15,096 nt of DNA from Dehalococcoidales bacterium (lineage in GTDB: Bacteria; Chloroflexota; Dehalococcoidia; Dehalococcoidales; JAQTVP01). The DNA lies in NCBI GenBank assembly GCA_028707015.1, contig JAQTVP010000016.1:1-15096 (forward strand), read 5' to 3'. Both the position numbers and the translations under genes were made by a program. Shown in pieces: positions 7,275-13,487 of the stretch (within the stretch, counting starts at the first letter, position 1; every line of letters begins with the position of its first letter). The notes beneath the pieces were generated by a model. That model saw nothing but the letters and a program-made list of their open reading frames with translations. It searched no databases and had not been told where the DNA came from.

Positions 7275-7556
7275 TTATTCCGGCATTTTATTATCGGCAA
7301 TTAGTTTTCTTAGCGCTTCGATGCCCTTTCCCTTTATTTTTTTCTGAATGGCTTTAATAGCCGCTTCTTTAGTGCTATATAAACCAGCCCCCATTCCTGT
7401 ACTAACCTCTGACACAAACAGTTTTCTACCAAAGTCATTATGGATGAAGAATTCAAATTCCTCATAACCGGGTATAACAAGCGGTTCACCATCAACTGTC
7501 ATATATGAGGGTTGGTCGTTTAAGGAACTTAAGATTATCTTTATTTTATATTCCAT
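7275..7556 (-). CDS. Hypothetical protein (93 aa)
   Basis: A small soluble protein with an N-terminal beta-rich half (EYKIKIILSSL...YEEFEFFIHNDF) and a C-terminal helical, Lys-rich half that begins at STKEAAIKAIQKKIKG, a pattern like small surface-exposed or DNA-associated phage proteins. No known motif is recognised. Its ATG overlaps the last 11 bases of the upstream gene, with CGGAG about nine bases before it inside that gene, so translation is probably coupled. Confidence 0.7.
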   Translation of the reverse strand: MEYKIKIILSSLNDQPSYMTVDGEPLVIPGYEEFEFFIHNDFGRKLFVSEVSTGMGAGLYSTKEAAIKAIQKKIKGKGIEALRKLIADNKMPE

Positions 7557-7761
7557 CTCCTACCACTCCGAACCTTATTCCATGCATATGCGTATCGGCA
7601 TCTTGCCGGAGCTGGTCGACAGTGACTCCCATTGCCGAATAGGTGCCCACCAGCTCATCCTTGCAGCGGAGCATGACGAAGTCTTCCGTTTCCCGAATGT
7701 AATATCCGGCTTCTTCCTGCTCTCTGGTTAAAATGTGAGAGTTGCAATTCGTAGTAACCAT
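7546..7761 (-). CDS. Hypothetical protein (71 aa, or 100 aa from a GTG at 7848)
   Basis: From the ATG at 7761 (MVTTNCNSHILTREQEEAGY) the product is a small acidic protein of unknown function, with AAGGAGG 11 bases upstream, slightly far. The frame stays open to a GTG at 7848 preceded by GAGGA at good distance. The extra 29 residues are three tandem copies of Y-x-I-F-x-x, encoded by an 18-bp DNA repeat. Whether that repeat is translated or belongs to the leader cannot be decided here. It overlaps the downstream gene by 11 bases and follows the regulator gene by about 150 bases, or 65 from the GTG. Confidence 0.65.
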   Translation of the reverse strand: MVTTNCNSHILTREQEEAGYYIRETEDFVMLRCKDELVGTYSAMGVTVDQLRQDADTHMHGIRFGVVGDGI

Positions 7762-7773
7762 GTTTTCCTTTTC

Positions 7774-7827
7774 CTCCTTAAAAATCCGATATGTTTTAAA
7801 TATTTGGTATGTCCTGAATATCCGGTA
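7774..7827 (-). repeat. Three tandem 18-bp repeats
   Basis: On the leftward strand the units are 7827-7810 (TACCGGATATTCAGGACA), 7809-7792 (TACCAAATATTTAAAACA) and 7791-7774 (TATCGGATTTTTAAGGAG). The last unit carries the Shine-Dalgarno of the ATG at 7761. The units are imperfect but keep the same 18-base period and, if translated, the residue pattern Y-x-I-F. Confidence 0.8.
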
Positions 7828-7913
7828 TTCTTTGATTTGGGCTAACACGCCGCACTGTCCTCTGTTAGAATGTTAATGGCATCTCCTTTCGGCTGGGGCT
7901 GCGTGGGGATTGA

Positions 7914-8057
7914 TTATCTTTTCCGCAGAGCTGATTTAATAGCCCTGTTGACCCAGGCATTGAAGGAAATTTTCTGTTTTACAGCTCGGCGTATTATCTC
8001 GGCAATATCAGTATTCATTAGCCTTATAGCCCTAGCAGTTGAATTCTTTGTTGGCAT
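7914..8057 (-). CDS. Small ribbon-helix-helix transcriptional regulator
   Basis: The 47-residue product (MPTKNSTARAIRLMNTDIAE and on, ending AWVNRAIKSALRKR) has the size and pattern of Arc/CopG-type ribbon-helix-helix proteins: a short N-terminal strand, helix A (TDIAEIIRRAVKQK), a turn at SFN and helix B (AWVNRAIKSAL). Such proteins bind as dimers of dimers to inverted repeats. The frame extends to 8123, but the ATG at 8057 is favoured by GGAGGG six bases upstream and by the -10 box lying inside any longer version. It is the first gene of the leftward operon, and a perfect palindrome fills the spacer of its own promoter, so autorepression and control of the early genes are likely (inference). 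Confidence 0.8.
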   Translation of the reverse strand: MPTKNSTARAIRLMNTDIAEIIRRAVKQKISFNAWVNRAIKSALRKR

Positions 8058-8078
8058 TGTACACCCTCCATATATTAT

Positions 8079-8107
8079 AAAATAACAAACTTTTAAAAGT
8101 TTGTCAA
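8079..8107 (-). promoter_or_regulatory. Leftward early promoter
   Basis: On the leftward strand TTGACA (8107-8102) is followed after 17 bases by TATTTT (8084-8079). Transcription would begin near 8072, ahead of the regulator gene, and serve the whole leftward operon. A second A/T-rich box, TATAAT-like at about 8074-8080, could serve as an alternative -10 with a longer spacer. Confidence 0.75.
8085..8104. promoter_or_regulatory. Perfect 20-bp palindromic operator
   Basis: ACAAACTTTTAAAAGTTTGT reads the same on both strands with no mismatch. It covers the whole spacer and three bases of the -35 box of the leftward promoter, so bound protein would block polymerase. The ribbon-helix-helix protein encoded immediately downstream is the obvious candidate ligand (inference). 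Confidence 0.75.
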
Positions 8108-8147
8108 TAGGATGTACACCCACTAATAAAATATTTTCACAACCCCC

Positions 8148-8176
8148 TTGATATTATCTTACTAACAGGTTATACT
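8148..8176 (+). promoter_or_regulatory. Rightward promoter
   Basis: TTGATA (8148-8153), 17 bases, TATACT (8171-8176). Transcription would start near 8183, giving a leader of about 18 bases with GAGGT before the ATG at 8201. It is divergent from the leftward promoter 40 bp away. Confidence 0.8.
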
Positions 8177-8200
8177 ATTAGGTAAGAGGTGAGGTAAATT

Positions 8201-8329
8201 ATGAAAACTAATGTAAAAGAGTTGAATTGTAAACGGTGCGGACATAAATGGATTCCACGCCAGGTTGAGATAAGAATTTGTCCCAAGTGCAAAAGTCCTT
8301 ATTGGGATAGGGTTAAAAGCACTGTGTAA
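8201..8329 (+). CDS. Tiny zinc-ribbon protein (42 aa)
   Basis: The product contains LNCKRCGHKWIPR, then ICPKCKSPYWDR: two CxxC knuckles 15 residues apart, the hallmark of a single zinc ribbon. It has no other domain. GAGGT lies six bases upstream of the ATG. A paralogue with the same C-x2-C-G-H-x-W-x-P-R and C-P-K-C-x-S-P-Y-W signature is encoded at 14611-14769. Tiny zinc ribbons like this are frequent in phage genomes and are often thought to be adaptors or transcription-related factors; the actual role is unknown. It is the first gene of the rightward operon. Confidence 0.85.
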   Translation: MKTNVKELNCKRCGHKWIPRQVEIRICPKCKSPYWDRVKSTV

Positions 8330-8342
8330 AAAAGGTTAAATT

Positions 8343-8549
8343 ATGAAAATTTTATCATCAATATTTGCACAAAACATTATGATACAGTCCGGGATGCGAA
8401 TACTATACAAAAATAATCAGAATAGTAAAATTATAGAGTGTGTAGTTGATGAGGCATCACCAAACGGTAAATTCCTTAAAATTTCTGATACTTGGGTCAG
8501 CCGTAATGATATAACTATTCTCTCAATACTGGATAATATTAAAGAATAA
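8343..8549 (+). CDS. Hypothetical protein (68 aa)
   Basis: A small, probably beta-rich protein (GMRILYKNNQNSKIIECVVD, then NGKFLKISDTWVSRNDI) whose alternation of hydrophobic and polar residues suggests an SH3-like barrel. No catalytic or metal motif is present. AAGG lies about eight bases before the ATG, a modest ribosome site. It sits 13 bases after the zinc-ribbon gene and 11 before the next, so it belongs to the rightward operon. Confidence 0.65.
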   Translation: MKILSSIFAQNIMIQSGMRILYKNNQNSKIIECVVDEASPNGKFLKISDTWVSRNDITILSILDNIKE

Positions 8550-8560
8550 ACGGAGGTTTT

Positions 8561-8725
8561 ATGCTGGATTTATTATATATTGTCACTATTTACATCTTCG
8601 CAGTTATCGGTATACTGTCATGCCTGGCTGTAATCATAATACTGTTTATCTTCTATCGTTACGATATTAAACTCAATATTGATAGCGGTAGTAAGAAGCC
8701 GATAGAAATTAAGAAACAGGACTAA
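8561..8725 (+). CDS. Small single-helix membrane protein (54 aa)
   Basis: The product starts MLDLLYIVTIYIFAVIGI and has a continuous membrane helix at about residues 5-31, followed by a 20-residue charged tail (DIKLNIDSGSKKPIEIKKQD) predicted to lie in the cytoplasm. CGGAGG sits four to five bases before the ATG, a strong site. Compact spacing to both neighbours. No family recognised. Confidence 0.75.
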   Translation: MLDLLYIVTIYIFAVIGILSCLAVIIILFIFYRYDIKLNIDSGSKKPIEIKKQD

Positions 8726-8727
8726 TT

Positions 8728-8865
8728 ATGGGATTCCACAAACCGCACCGTAAAGAAGTTATAGCCGCTAAGGTTCTTACTCAGAAGCGGATAATACGGT
8801 GGATGCTAAGGCTGGATAGAATATTACTGACTATAGAACTGGAAAAGAAGGATAAAAAGAGATGA
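8728..8865 (+). CDS. Small basic protein (45 aa)
   Basis: The product is highly basic (MGFHKPHRKEVIAAKVLTQK and on, ending LEKKDKKR) and predicted helical, with a mildly amphipathic middle (IIRWMLRLDRILLTI). It starts two bases after the preceding stop, with AGGA inside that gene, and its own TGA overlaps the next ATG in an ATGA arrangement. Such coupling supports a real gene despite its size. A nucleic-acid or membrane-surface role is possible; nothing specific can be claimed. Confidence 0.65.
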   Translation: MGFHKPHRKEVIAAKVLTQKRIIRWMLRLDRILLTIELEKKDKKR

Positions 8866-9260
8866 TTGGATGCCTACTGGGATTATTCATCTGGCCATTT
8901 CGATTGATAAAATATTGCGTTACAAATGGTTGGAAAGGACTAATCATCCTGGCTGCCATTATTATAATTATTATTATCTTAGGGGTATCTATGACTAAAG
9001 GTGATATTAAAAAAAGCAACGCACCGGTTACTACCTCAATTACCAAAACTAATGTCTTAAAAGGGATTCCTACAGTTAAGGAAGCACCATATATAGTTTA
9101 CATTTTAGACCAGTATATATACGCAGAAAAAGCGACTAAAAAAGATGGTGTTACAACCATATCGGTTTACTGGGAATTAATAAATAAAACGTGGGTAAAG
9201 AAGTCTGGTACGTTATTTTTAAACGAACAATTTGGGAAAATTACCATTAAAAAGAGGTAA
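8862..9260 (+). CDS. Hypothetical membrane-anchored protein (132 aa)
   Basis: Residues 1-20 are hydrophobic (MIGCLLGLFIWPFRLIKYCV) and a second strong segment at 25-44 contains nine isoleucines nearly in a row. After this the protein is hydrophilic, with a beta-rich C-terminal domain (IVYILDQYIYAEKATKKDG, then WELINKTWVKKSGTLFLNE). It is probably two-helix or hairpin-anchored with the C-terminal domain on one face of the membrane. Translation is coupled to the upstream gene through an ATGA overlap. No family recognised. Confidence 0.7.
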   Translation: MIGCLLGLFIWPFRLIKYCVTNGWKGLIILAAIIIIIIILGVSMTKGDIKKSNAPVTTSITKTNVLKGIPTVKEAPYIVYILDQYIYAEKATKKDGVTTISVYWELINKTWVKKSGTLFLNEQFGKITIKKR

Positions 9261-9265
9261 ATAAA

Positions 9266-9655
9266 GTGGGATTGGGTAAATTGGTTAGTGCCAGAAGTTA
9301 CATAGAGAATAAATTAGCTACAGCCGGGAAAGATTATATATTGAGGCAGTATGCTAATGAACTTAAAAAACGTAACCGGAAGTCTATTAAAAACGACGGG
9401 GTACCTATCACCGAACAGGAATTAATTGAGGGATTAACAGACGATTGGAAATCTATGGGTGTTTTTTACCGTTCACGTGGTATAACATTAGATGAACTTA
9501 TCGAAGCAGGTAAATCTGCCTTAACTGATGCAACGGAGCCGGAACCGGAACCAAAAGGATTCGGAATAGTTTATAAGGCGGTTGAAAAGATAGGGCGTAA
9601 TACAAAGTGTCCGTGTGGCTCCGGTAAGAAATATAAACATTGTTGTGGGAGGTGA
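9266..9655 (+). CDS. SEC-C motif protein (129 aa)
   Basis: The C-terminus reads IGRNTKCPCGSGKKYKHCCG, the SEC-C zinc motif (C-x-C-x8-C-C) found at the end of SecA and in many small proteins, where it binds zinc and often mediates protein contacts. The first 90 residues are mostly helical and charged (KDYILRQYANELKKRNRKSI) with an acidic EPEPEP linker before the motif. The start is a GTG with GAGGT eight bases upstream. It is not SecA: the motor domains are absent. The partner is unknown. Confidence 0.8.
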   Translation: MGLGKLVSARSYIENKLATAGKDYILRQYANELKKRNRKSIKNDGVPITEQELIEGLTDDWKSMGVFYRSRGITLDELIEAGKSALTDATEPEPEPKGFGIVYKAVEKIGRNTKCPCGSGKKYKHCCGR

Positions 9656-9657
9656 GA

Positions 9658-9789
9658 ATGTATACTGACCCTGGGGCGTTATCAATCCTAATTGGTGCTG
9701 TAATAGGTTTTATAGTCGGAGTCCCGATGTATTTTTTGATTTGGAAATCTAAGTTAAAGGATTGGATTAATGCAAGAAGAAAAAAGTAG
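9658..9789 (+). CDS. Small single-helix membrane protein (43 aa)
   Basis: The product MYTDPGALSILIGAVIGFIV and on has a membrane helix at residues 8-30 and a short basic tail (KSKLKDWINARRKK). GGAGG lies inside the end of the SEC-C gene, six bases ahead of the ATG. Its last 20 bases overlap the start of the methyltransferase gene in another frame. The layout resembles a small membrane partner or a coupling peptide; no function can be assigned. Confidence 0.7.
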   Translation: MYTDPGALSILIGAVIGFIVGVPMYFLIWKSKLKDWINARRKK

Positions 9790-11071
9790 TTTCCGGGACC
9801 CGGTAAGCAAGGTTTTTAACAATGGTAATAATATTTATCGGGAAATATATCCTCCATATTTTAACGAATACAATAAACTGATGAATAAAGGATTGTATGA
9901 CGAATTAACTGATTGTAATTTATTGATACCTCATAGCCTTATAGGCTCTAGAATTGATAAAATTACTATCATACCAAGAATGATAACCTTTATCAGTTAT
10001 CCTTACGAGTGGTGCTTCTCCATGCTAAAATCGGCAGCATTAAATACTTTGGCGATAAATAGAATAGCCATGGAACACGGAATGATGCTTAAGGACGCGT
10101 CAGCTTACAATATGCAGTGGGACCACGGTAGCATGGTATTGATAGATACCTGCTCATTTATGACATATGAAGCTGGAATGCCATGGGGGGCTTATCGCCA
10201 GTTTCTTCAACATTTTTTATACCCATTGGTACTAATGGCATATAAAGATGCCTCATTCGGCAAATTATCACAATCCTATATGGACGGTATTAGAGCTAAG
10301 CTAGCAATAAAACTACTTCCCGGAAAACTACGGTTTCATCCCGGGATGTTAGCACACGTGTATGCTCAATCGTTAAATTTTACAGTAAATCCTAACCGTA
10401 AGGTTATTATGTCCAGGATGGCATTAGACGCTTTGTTAAATAATCTTTTTAATTTAATACGTTCACTGGAGTATAAAACACGTTCAGACTGGACAAATTA
10501 TAGTGATGGCGATAGTTATTCCCCGGCCGCTAAGAAGTCTAAGGATAATATTATAGTTAATTTATCCTCAAAATATCTTTATAATCGTGTAGATTTAGGG
10601 TGTAATACAGGCGAATATAGCAGGTCCGCATTATTAGCCGTTGATTCGGACCATGATTGCATAGAATATGTTTTTGAAAAAAGGGAAGATAATTTACCAC
10701 TTATCATAGACTTATGCAATCCGACGCCGGCTATCGGGTGGGGTAATACAGAACGTAAGTCTTTTTGGGATAGGGTACATGTTGAAAATATCATGGCACT
10801 GGCATTAATTCACCATCTATGCGTCGGTAATAACGTGCCGTTATCTTATGTAGCGGAATTATTCAGTCAGCATTGTAAAAACCTGATTATAGAGTTTGTA
10901 CCACTTGAAGACCCAAAGGCTAAATTATTACTCGGGAAAAAGAATATACCTCCGTATTCACTAGAAATATTTAAGTCAGAATTTAGCAAATGGTTTAATA
11001 TTGTGGGGGAATATCCGATAGAAGATTCATTGCGTACGATATATGTTATGGAGAGGATATGGGGAAATTAA
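9770..11071 (+). CDS. NoeA-like SAM-dependent methyltransferase
   Basis: The 433-residue protein has two parts. Residues 70-160 (YPYEWCFSMLKSAALNTLAI, LKDASAYN at 107-114, LIDT at 124-127) resemble a kinase-like fold, with the catalytic-loop and metal-loop positions recognisable. Residues 265-430 are a class I methyltransferase with SAM motif VDLGCNTGEYSRSA (274-287), then LALIHHLCVGNNVPL and LIIEFVPLEDPKAK. This combination is typical of the family that includes the rhizobial nodulation protein NoeA, often found in polysaccharide or surface-glycan loci. The substrate is unknown. It overlaps both neighbours (20 and 13 bases), so it is made together with the membrane hydrolase-like protein downstream. 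AT-rich composition matches the rest of the right operon. Confidence 0.8.
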   Translation: MQEEKSSFRDPVSKVFNNGNNIYREIYPPYFNEYNKLMNKGLYDELTDCNLLIPHSLIGSRIDKITIIPRMITFISYPYEWCFSMLKSAALNTLAINRIAMEHGMMLKDASAYNMQWDHGSMVLIDTCSFMTYEAGMPWGAYRQFLQHFLYPLVLMAYKDASFGKLSQSYMDGIRAKLAIKLLPGKLRFHPGMLAHVYAQSLNFTVNPNRKVIMSRMALDALLNNLFNLIRSLEYKTRSDWTNYSDGDSYSPAAKKSKDNIIVNLSSKYLYNRVDLGCNTGEYSRSALLAVDSDHDCIEYVFEKREDNLPLIIDLCNPTPAIGWGNTERKSFWDRVHVENIMALALIHHLCVGNNVPLSYVAELFSQHCKNLIIEFVPLEDPKAKLLLGKKNIPPYSLEIFKSEFSKWFNIVGEYPIEDSLRTIYVMERIWGN

Positions 11072-12399
11072 AATATCTCTCTCCGCCATTATTGGCAATC
11101 TTTACTGTTACCAGCCTGTATGCTGCAAATGCTGAACGGCTGGAATGGACACAGATATTTATACCGTTGATGCTGGCATCAACGGTATCATGCTTATTTA
11201 TGCTTTTATTCTGGTTATTAAAGTATACCTCCATAAATATGCCTTTTGTGGCTTCGGTATTCACTATTGTTATACTATGCTGGAATATTATGCCTGTCTG
11301 GTTAGACATAATGTTATTAGTGTTATCTCTAATATTCAGTCTACAAAATCATTTTAAATTGAGGATAGAGATTTTATCTTTAATACTGATTATTGCCAAC
11401 CTTGTATCAATAGGGCAGGGGATATTTAATCACTTAAATAACAAGGTTAATATTCAAACTACTCAAATAGGGATAGCTAAGGAAGGCTCTCCCAATATTT
11501 ACTTTATAGTTCCGGATCGGATGCCGAGTATAGATGCTATGCGTGAGAGTGGCATTGATTGTGATATATTCCTGCAAGCACTAACAGAAAGGGGATTTTA
11601 CGTTAAAACCAATCAACTTAGTGCAGATGAATATTATCCTATTAACCCTCCCGATGTTGACTCCACCAGGACTATGCGATATTTTGCGTCTGTTTTAAAT
11701 GAAGGTTTATATATACCATTAAATATCGAATATAAATCATGCCTATTTAATATAAAAAACGGTAGTATATTTAAAAAACTGCATGAGCTAGGGTATACTA
11801 CCTGCAATGTAGCGACATGGTTTTCCGAGACGTCAAATCTGCCAGTGGATTATAACTACAGATTCAAGTATATTACATTTCTGGAAAGAATATTCCAAGA
11901 TGAATTGAGTATTGCTTTTTTCGATAGAACCATATTTAACGGGCTTAATTTAAGAGTACTGGAATCAACATCATCTCAGAATAGTATTGAGAGAAAACGC
12001 TTACAATGGCAGTTCGATGAAGTTACAAAAATATCCCGAAGTAATGGAGGTCCTATATTTACCTTAGCTCATTTGATGCTACCTCACGAGCCATATATTT
12101 ACGCAGATAGCAGATTAGGTAGAGTAGTACAATATTATCAGGAAATCATTTATGCTCAGGATTATTTAATTCGATTAATAGATTCAATCAGAGAATACGA
12201 CACAGATGCTGTTATTATAATTCAATCAGATGAAGGCATGGCATATGCAAAGCCGGTAGAATTAAACTACGATTTATCCAACACACAATGGAATGGAGTA
12301 TTAACCGCCTGGTATATACCGGGAGCCGATAAAAGTATACTATCGGAAATAAAGCATACTGAGATATTAAAATACTTAATTTGGGACTTATATACATAA
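11059..12399 (+). CDS. Membrane protein with sulfatase/alkaline-phosphatase-like domain
   Basis: Residues 8-120 contain about four to five membrane helices. From residue 144 (SPNIYFIVPDRM) the protein follows the alkaline-phosphatase superfamily layout: Asp153 as the first metal ligand, Ser/Thr candidates for the nucleophile at 203-211, the HLMLPHEPYIY segment with His338 and His343, and IIIQSDEG with Asp391. The classical DHG triplet reads DEG, which may be normal for this subfamily or may alter metal binding. Relatives transfer or remove phosphate-linked groups on lipids and surface glycans, as in lipoteichoic acid or lipid A modification. The active domain should face outside. It is the last gene of the rightward operon, overlapping the methyltransferase by 13 bases. 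The exact reaction cannot be told. Confidence 0.75.
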   Translation: MGKLKYLSPPLLAIFTVTSLYAANAERLEWTQIFIPLMLASTVSCLFMLLFWLLKYTSINMPFVASVFTIVILCWNIMPVWLDIMLLVLSLIFSLQNHFKLRIEILSLILIIANLVSIGQGIFNHLNNKVNIQTTQIGIAKEGSPNIYFIVPDRMPSIDAMRESGIDCDIFLQALTERGFYVKTNQLSADEYYPINPPDVDSTRTMRYFASVLNEGLYIPLNIEYKSCLFNIKNGSIFKKLHELGYTTCNVATWFSETSNLPVDYNYRFKYITFLERIFQDELSIAFFDRTIFNGLNLRVLESTSSQNSIERKRLQWQFDEVTKISRSNGGPIFTLAHLMLPHEPYIYADSRLGRVVQYYQEIIYAQDYLIRLIDSIREYDTDAVIIIQSDEGMAYAKPVELNYDLSNTQWNGVLTAWYIPGADKSILSEIKHTEILKYLIWDLYT

Positions 12400-12420
12400 C
12401 AGGTTGAGCTACGCGTTGCA

Positions 12421-12462
12421 TAAAAAAAGACCGCTCTGTCGTGAGCGGTCTCCTAACCCTTT
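12421..12462 (-). ncRNA. Putative very short RNA (about 40 nt)
   Basis: If both the leftward promoter and the terminator are functional, the product would be an RNA of about 40 nt with a ten-base purine-rich 5' end (AAAGGGTTAGG) followed by the terminator hairpin. The 5' end contains a Shine-Dalgarno-like AGGAG. It would be antisense to the 3' untranslated part of the sulfatase-like operon. This is inference from promoter and terminator alone. Confidence 0.3.
12422..12451 (-). terminator. Intrinsic terminator, leftward
   Basis: AGACCGCTC (12428-12436) and GAGCGGTCT (12443-12451) form a perfect 9-bp stem with a six-base loop. Seven A precede it at 12422-12428, so on the leftward strand the hairpin is followed by a U tract. 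On the rightward strand no U run follows, so it would stop rightward transcription only weakly. Confidence 0.8.
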
Positions 12463-12468
12463 GAGGTC

Positions 12469-12497
12469 ATATTAGCACGTTTGTATCTGATAGTCAA
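12469..12497 (-). promoter_or_regulatory. Leftward promoter facing the terminator
   Basis: On the leftward strand TTGACT (12497-12492), 17 bases, TAATAT (12474-12469). The predicted start is near 12462, only about ten bases before the terminator stem. No protein gene lies between promoter and terminator. Confidence 0.55.
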
Positions 12498-12535
12498 GAG
12501 GTTTTGAAAGAACTTACTTGTAACTAATCGTTGTA

Positions 12536-12565
12536 TTGACATAGTGCCTAATTATCGGCTATACT
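12536..12565 (+). promoter_or_regulatory. Rightward promoter for the 296-aa gene
   Basis: TTGACA (12536-12541), 18 bases, TATACT (12560-12565). The leader is about 20 bases and carries AAAGGAGG before the ATG at 12593. The -10 region GGCTATACTATT closely matches GGTTATACTATT of the promoter at 8148-8176. Confidence 0.8.
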
Positions 12566-12592
12566 ATTGCTAACCCATAAAGGAGGCTGATA

Positions 12593-13483
12593 ATGACCGA
12601 AAATAACCCTACTGAATTTTCTGTTATTTATGACGGCGATGCATTAAAACAACACACAATGGATGTCAAAGACCTTGCTCCAGCATTACTATCTTTAGGG
12701 CAGGCTTTTGACAGGGCTAATTCATTATTAAATGGTGAAAAAGCGGATATTAACTTAAATATAAAAGCATTATCTCCGGGTTCGTTTGATATTGCATTAA
12801 TATTAAGCCAGACATTACAAGGTGCATCAAACGCTATCTCTTGGGATTGGCTAACTTCAGCTATAAATCTAAGGGAAGTATTAATTGGCACACCTTCTGG
12901 GATAATAGGCTTAGTAATGTTAATACGGAAACTAAAAGGGAAAAAACCTAAGCAAATAGAGACTCCAGAGGGAATCACGTTTGAAGCTGAAAATATTAAA
13001 ATATCTGTACATAAAGATGTAGCGAAATTATTTAATGATAGAATTACTCGTGATTTGATAGAGGGTGTTGTAAGACCGTTACAAAAACCTGGAATTAAAA
13101 CGCTTAGCTTTAAAGAGAAAGAGAAAGTATTAGAAACAGTAGATAGTTCTGAAGTGGAATATTTTACATTTAATGGCGATGAAGGAAGTCCTAAAGAATA
13201 CATCATTCCAAGACAAAGACTGCAAATAGATAGCCTTAAATTTAAAAAGGGTAAATGGCAATTAAATGACGGAGCACATAGTAACTGGTATCTAATGGAC
13301 GACAAAGTATTTTTAGATTCAATAAAAAAGGGGAAACTTTTTGGGATGTATGACATTTTAATATGTGATGTTTCAATGAATCAGCAAATCTTAAGCGATG
13401 GTAAATTAAAATTAGATTATGCAGTAAAAAAAGTAATAAACCATTTTAGACCGGGAGAACAATTACCATTTAAGGCAGAATAA
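12593..13483 (+). CDS. Conserved-looking protein of unknown function (296 aa)
   Basis: The N-terminus (FSVIYDGDALKQHTMDVKDL and APALLSLGQAFDRANSLLNG) resembles a family of uncharacterised bacterial proteins I have seen in scattered accessory contexts. Residues 94-113 (LREVLIGTPSGIIGLVMLIR) are hydrophobic and followed by a basic stretch, so the protein may associate with a membrane or pack this helix internally. The C-terminal half is mixed alpha/beta with no catalytic motif that I can name (YYIP-like and WQLNDGAHSNW segments). It has its own strong promoter and AAAGGAGG, so it is a single-gene unit. It sits between a surface-modification operon and a transposase remnant, as expected for a cargo or defence-type gene; that role is speculative. 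Confidence 0.75.
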   Translation: MTENNPTEFSVIYDGDALKQHTMDVKDLAPALLSLGQAFDRANSLLNGEKADINLNIKALSPGSFDIALILSQTLQGASNAISWDWLTSAINLREVLIGTPSGIIGLVMLIRKLKGKKPKQIETPEGITFEAENIKISVHKDVAKLFNDRITRDLIEGVVRPLQKPGIKTLSFKEKEKVLETVDSSEVEYFTFNGDEGSPKEYIIPRQRLQIDSLKFKKGKWQLNDGAHSNWYLMDDKVFLDSIKKGKLFGMYDILICDVSMNQQILSDGKLKLDYAVKKVINHFRPGEQLPFKAE

Positions 13484-13487
13484 TATA

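Larger units (their letters stand above)
8058..8121. repeat. Pair of TGTACACCC repeats flanking the leftward promoter
   Basis: The nonamer TGTACACCC occurs at 8058-8066, covering the bases between the regulator's Shine-Dalgarno and ATG, and again at 8113-8121, just upstream of its -35. The copies are 55 bp apart, about five helical turns, and their core TGTACA is self-complementary. They could be additional operator half-sites. Confidence 0.5.

Noticed and set aside
7870..8085. 71-codon rightward ORF over the ribbon-helix-helix gene
   Set aside because: No ribosome site or promoter, and it runs through the operator. The leftward frame has the family pattern.
8058..8123. Longer version of the ribbon-helix-helix protein starting at 8123
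   Set aside because: It would begin upstream of the promoter that transcribes it and lacks a ribosome site; the ATG at 8057 has GGAGGG at ideal distance.
12628..13356. 242-codon leftward ORF opposite the 296-aa gene
   Set aside because: The forward gene has a consensus promoter and AAAGGAGG; the reverse frame has neither and is Ser/Phe/Asn-rich in the manner of an antisense shadow.
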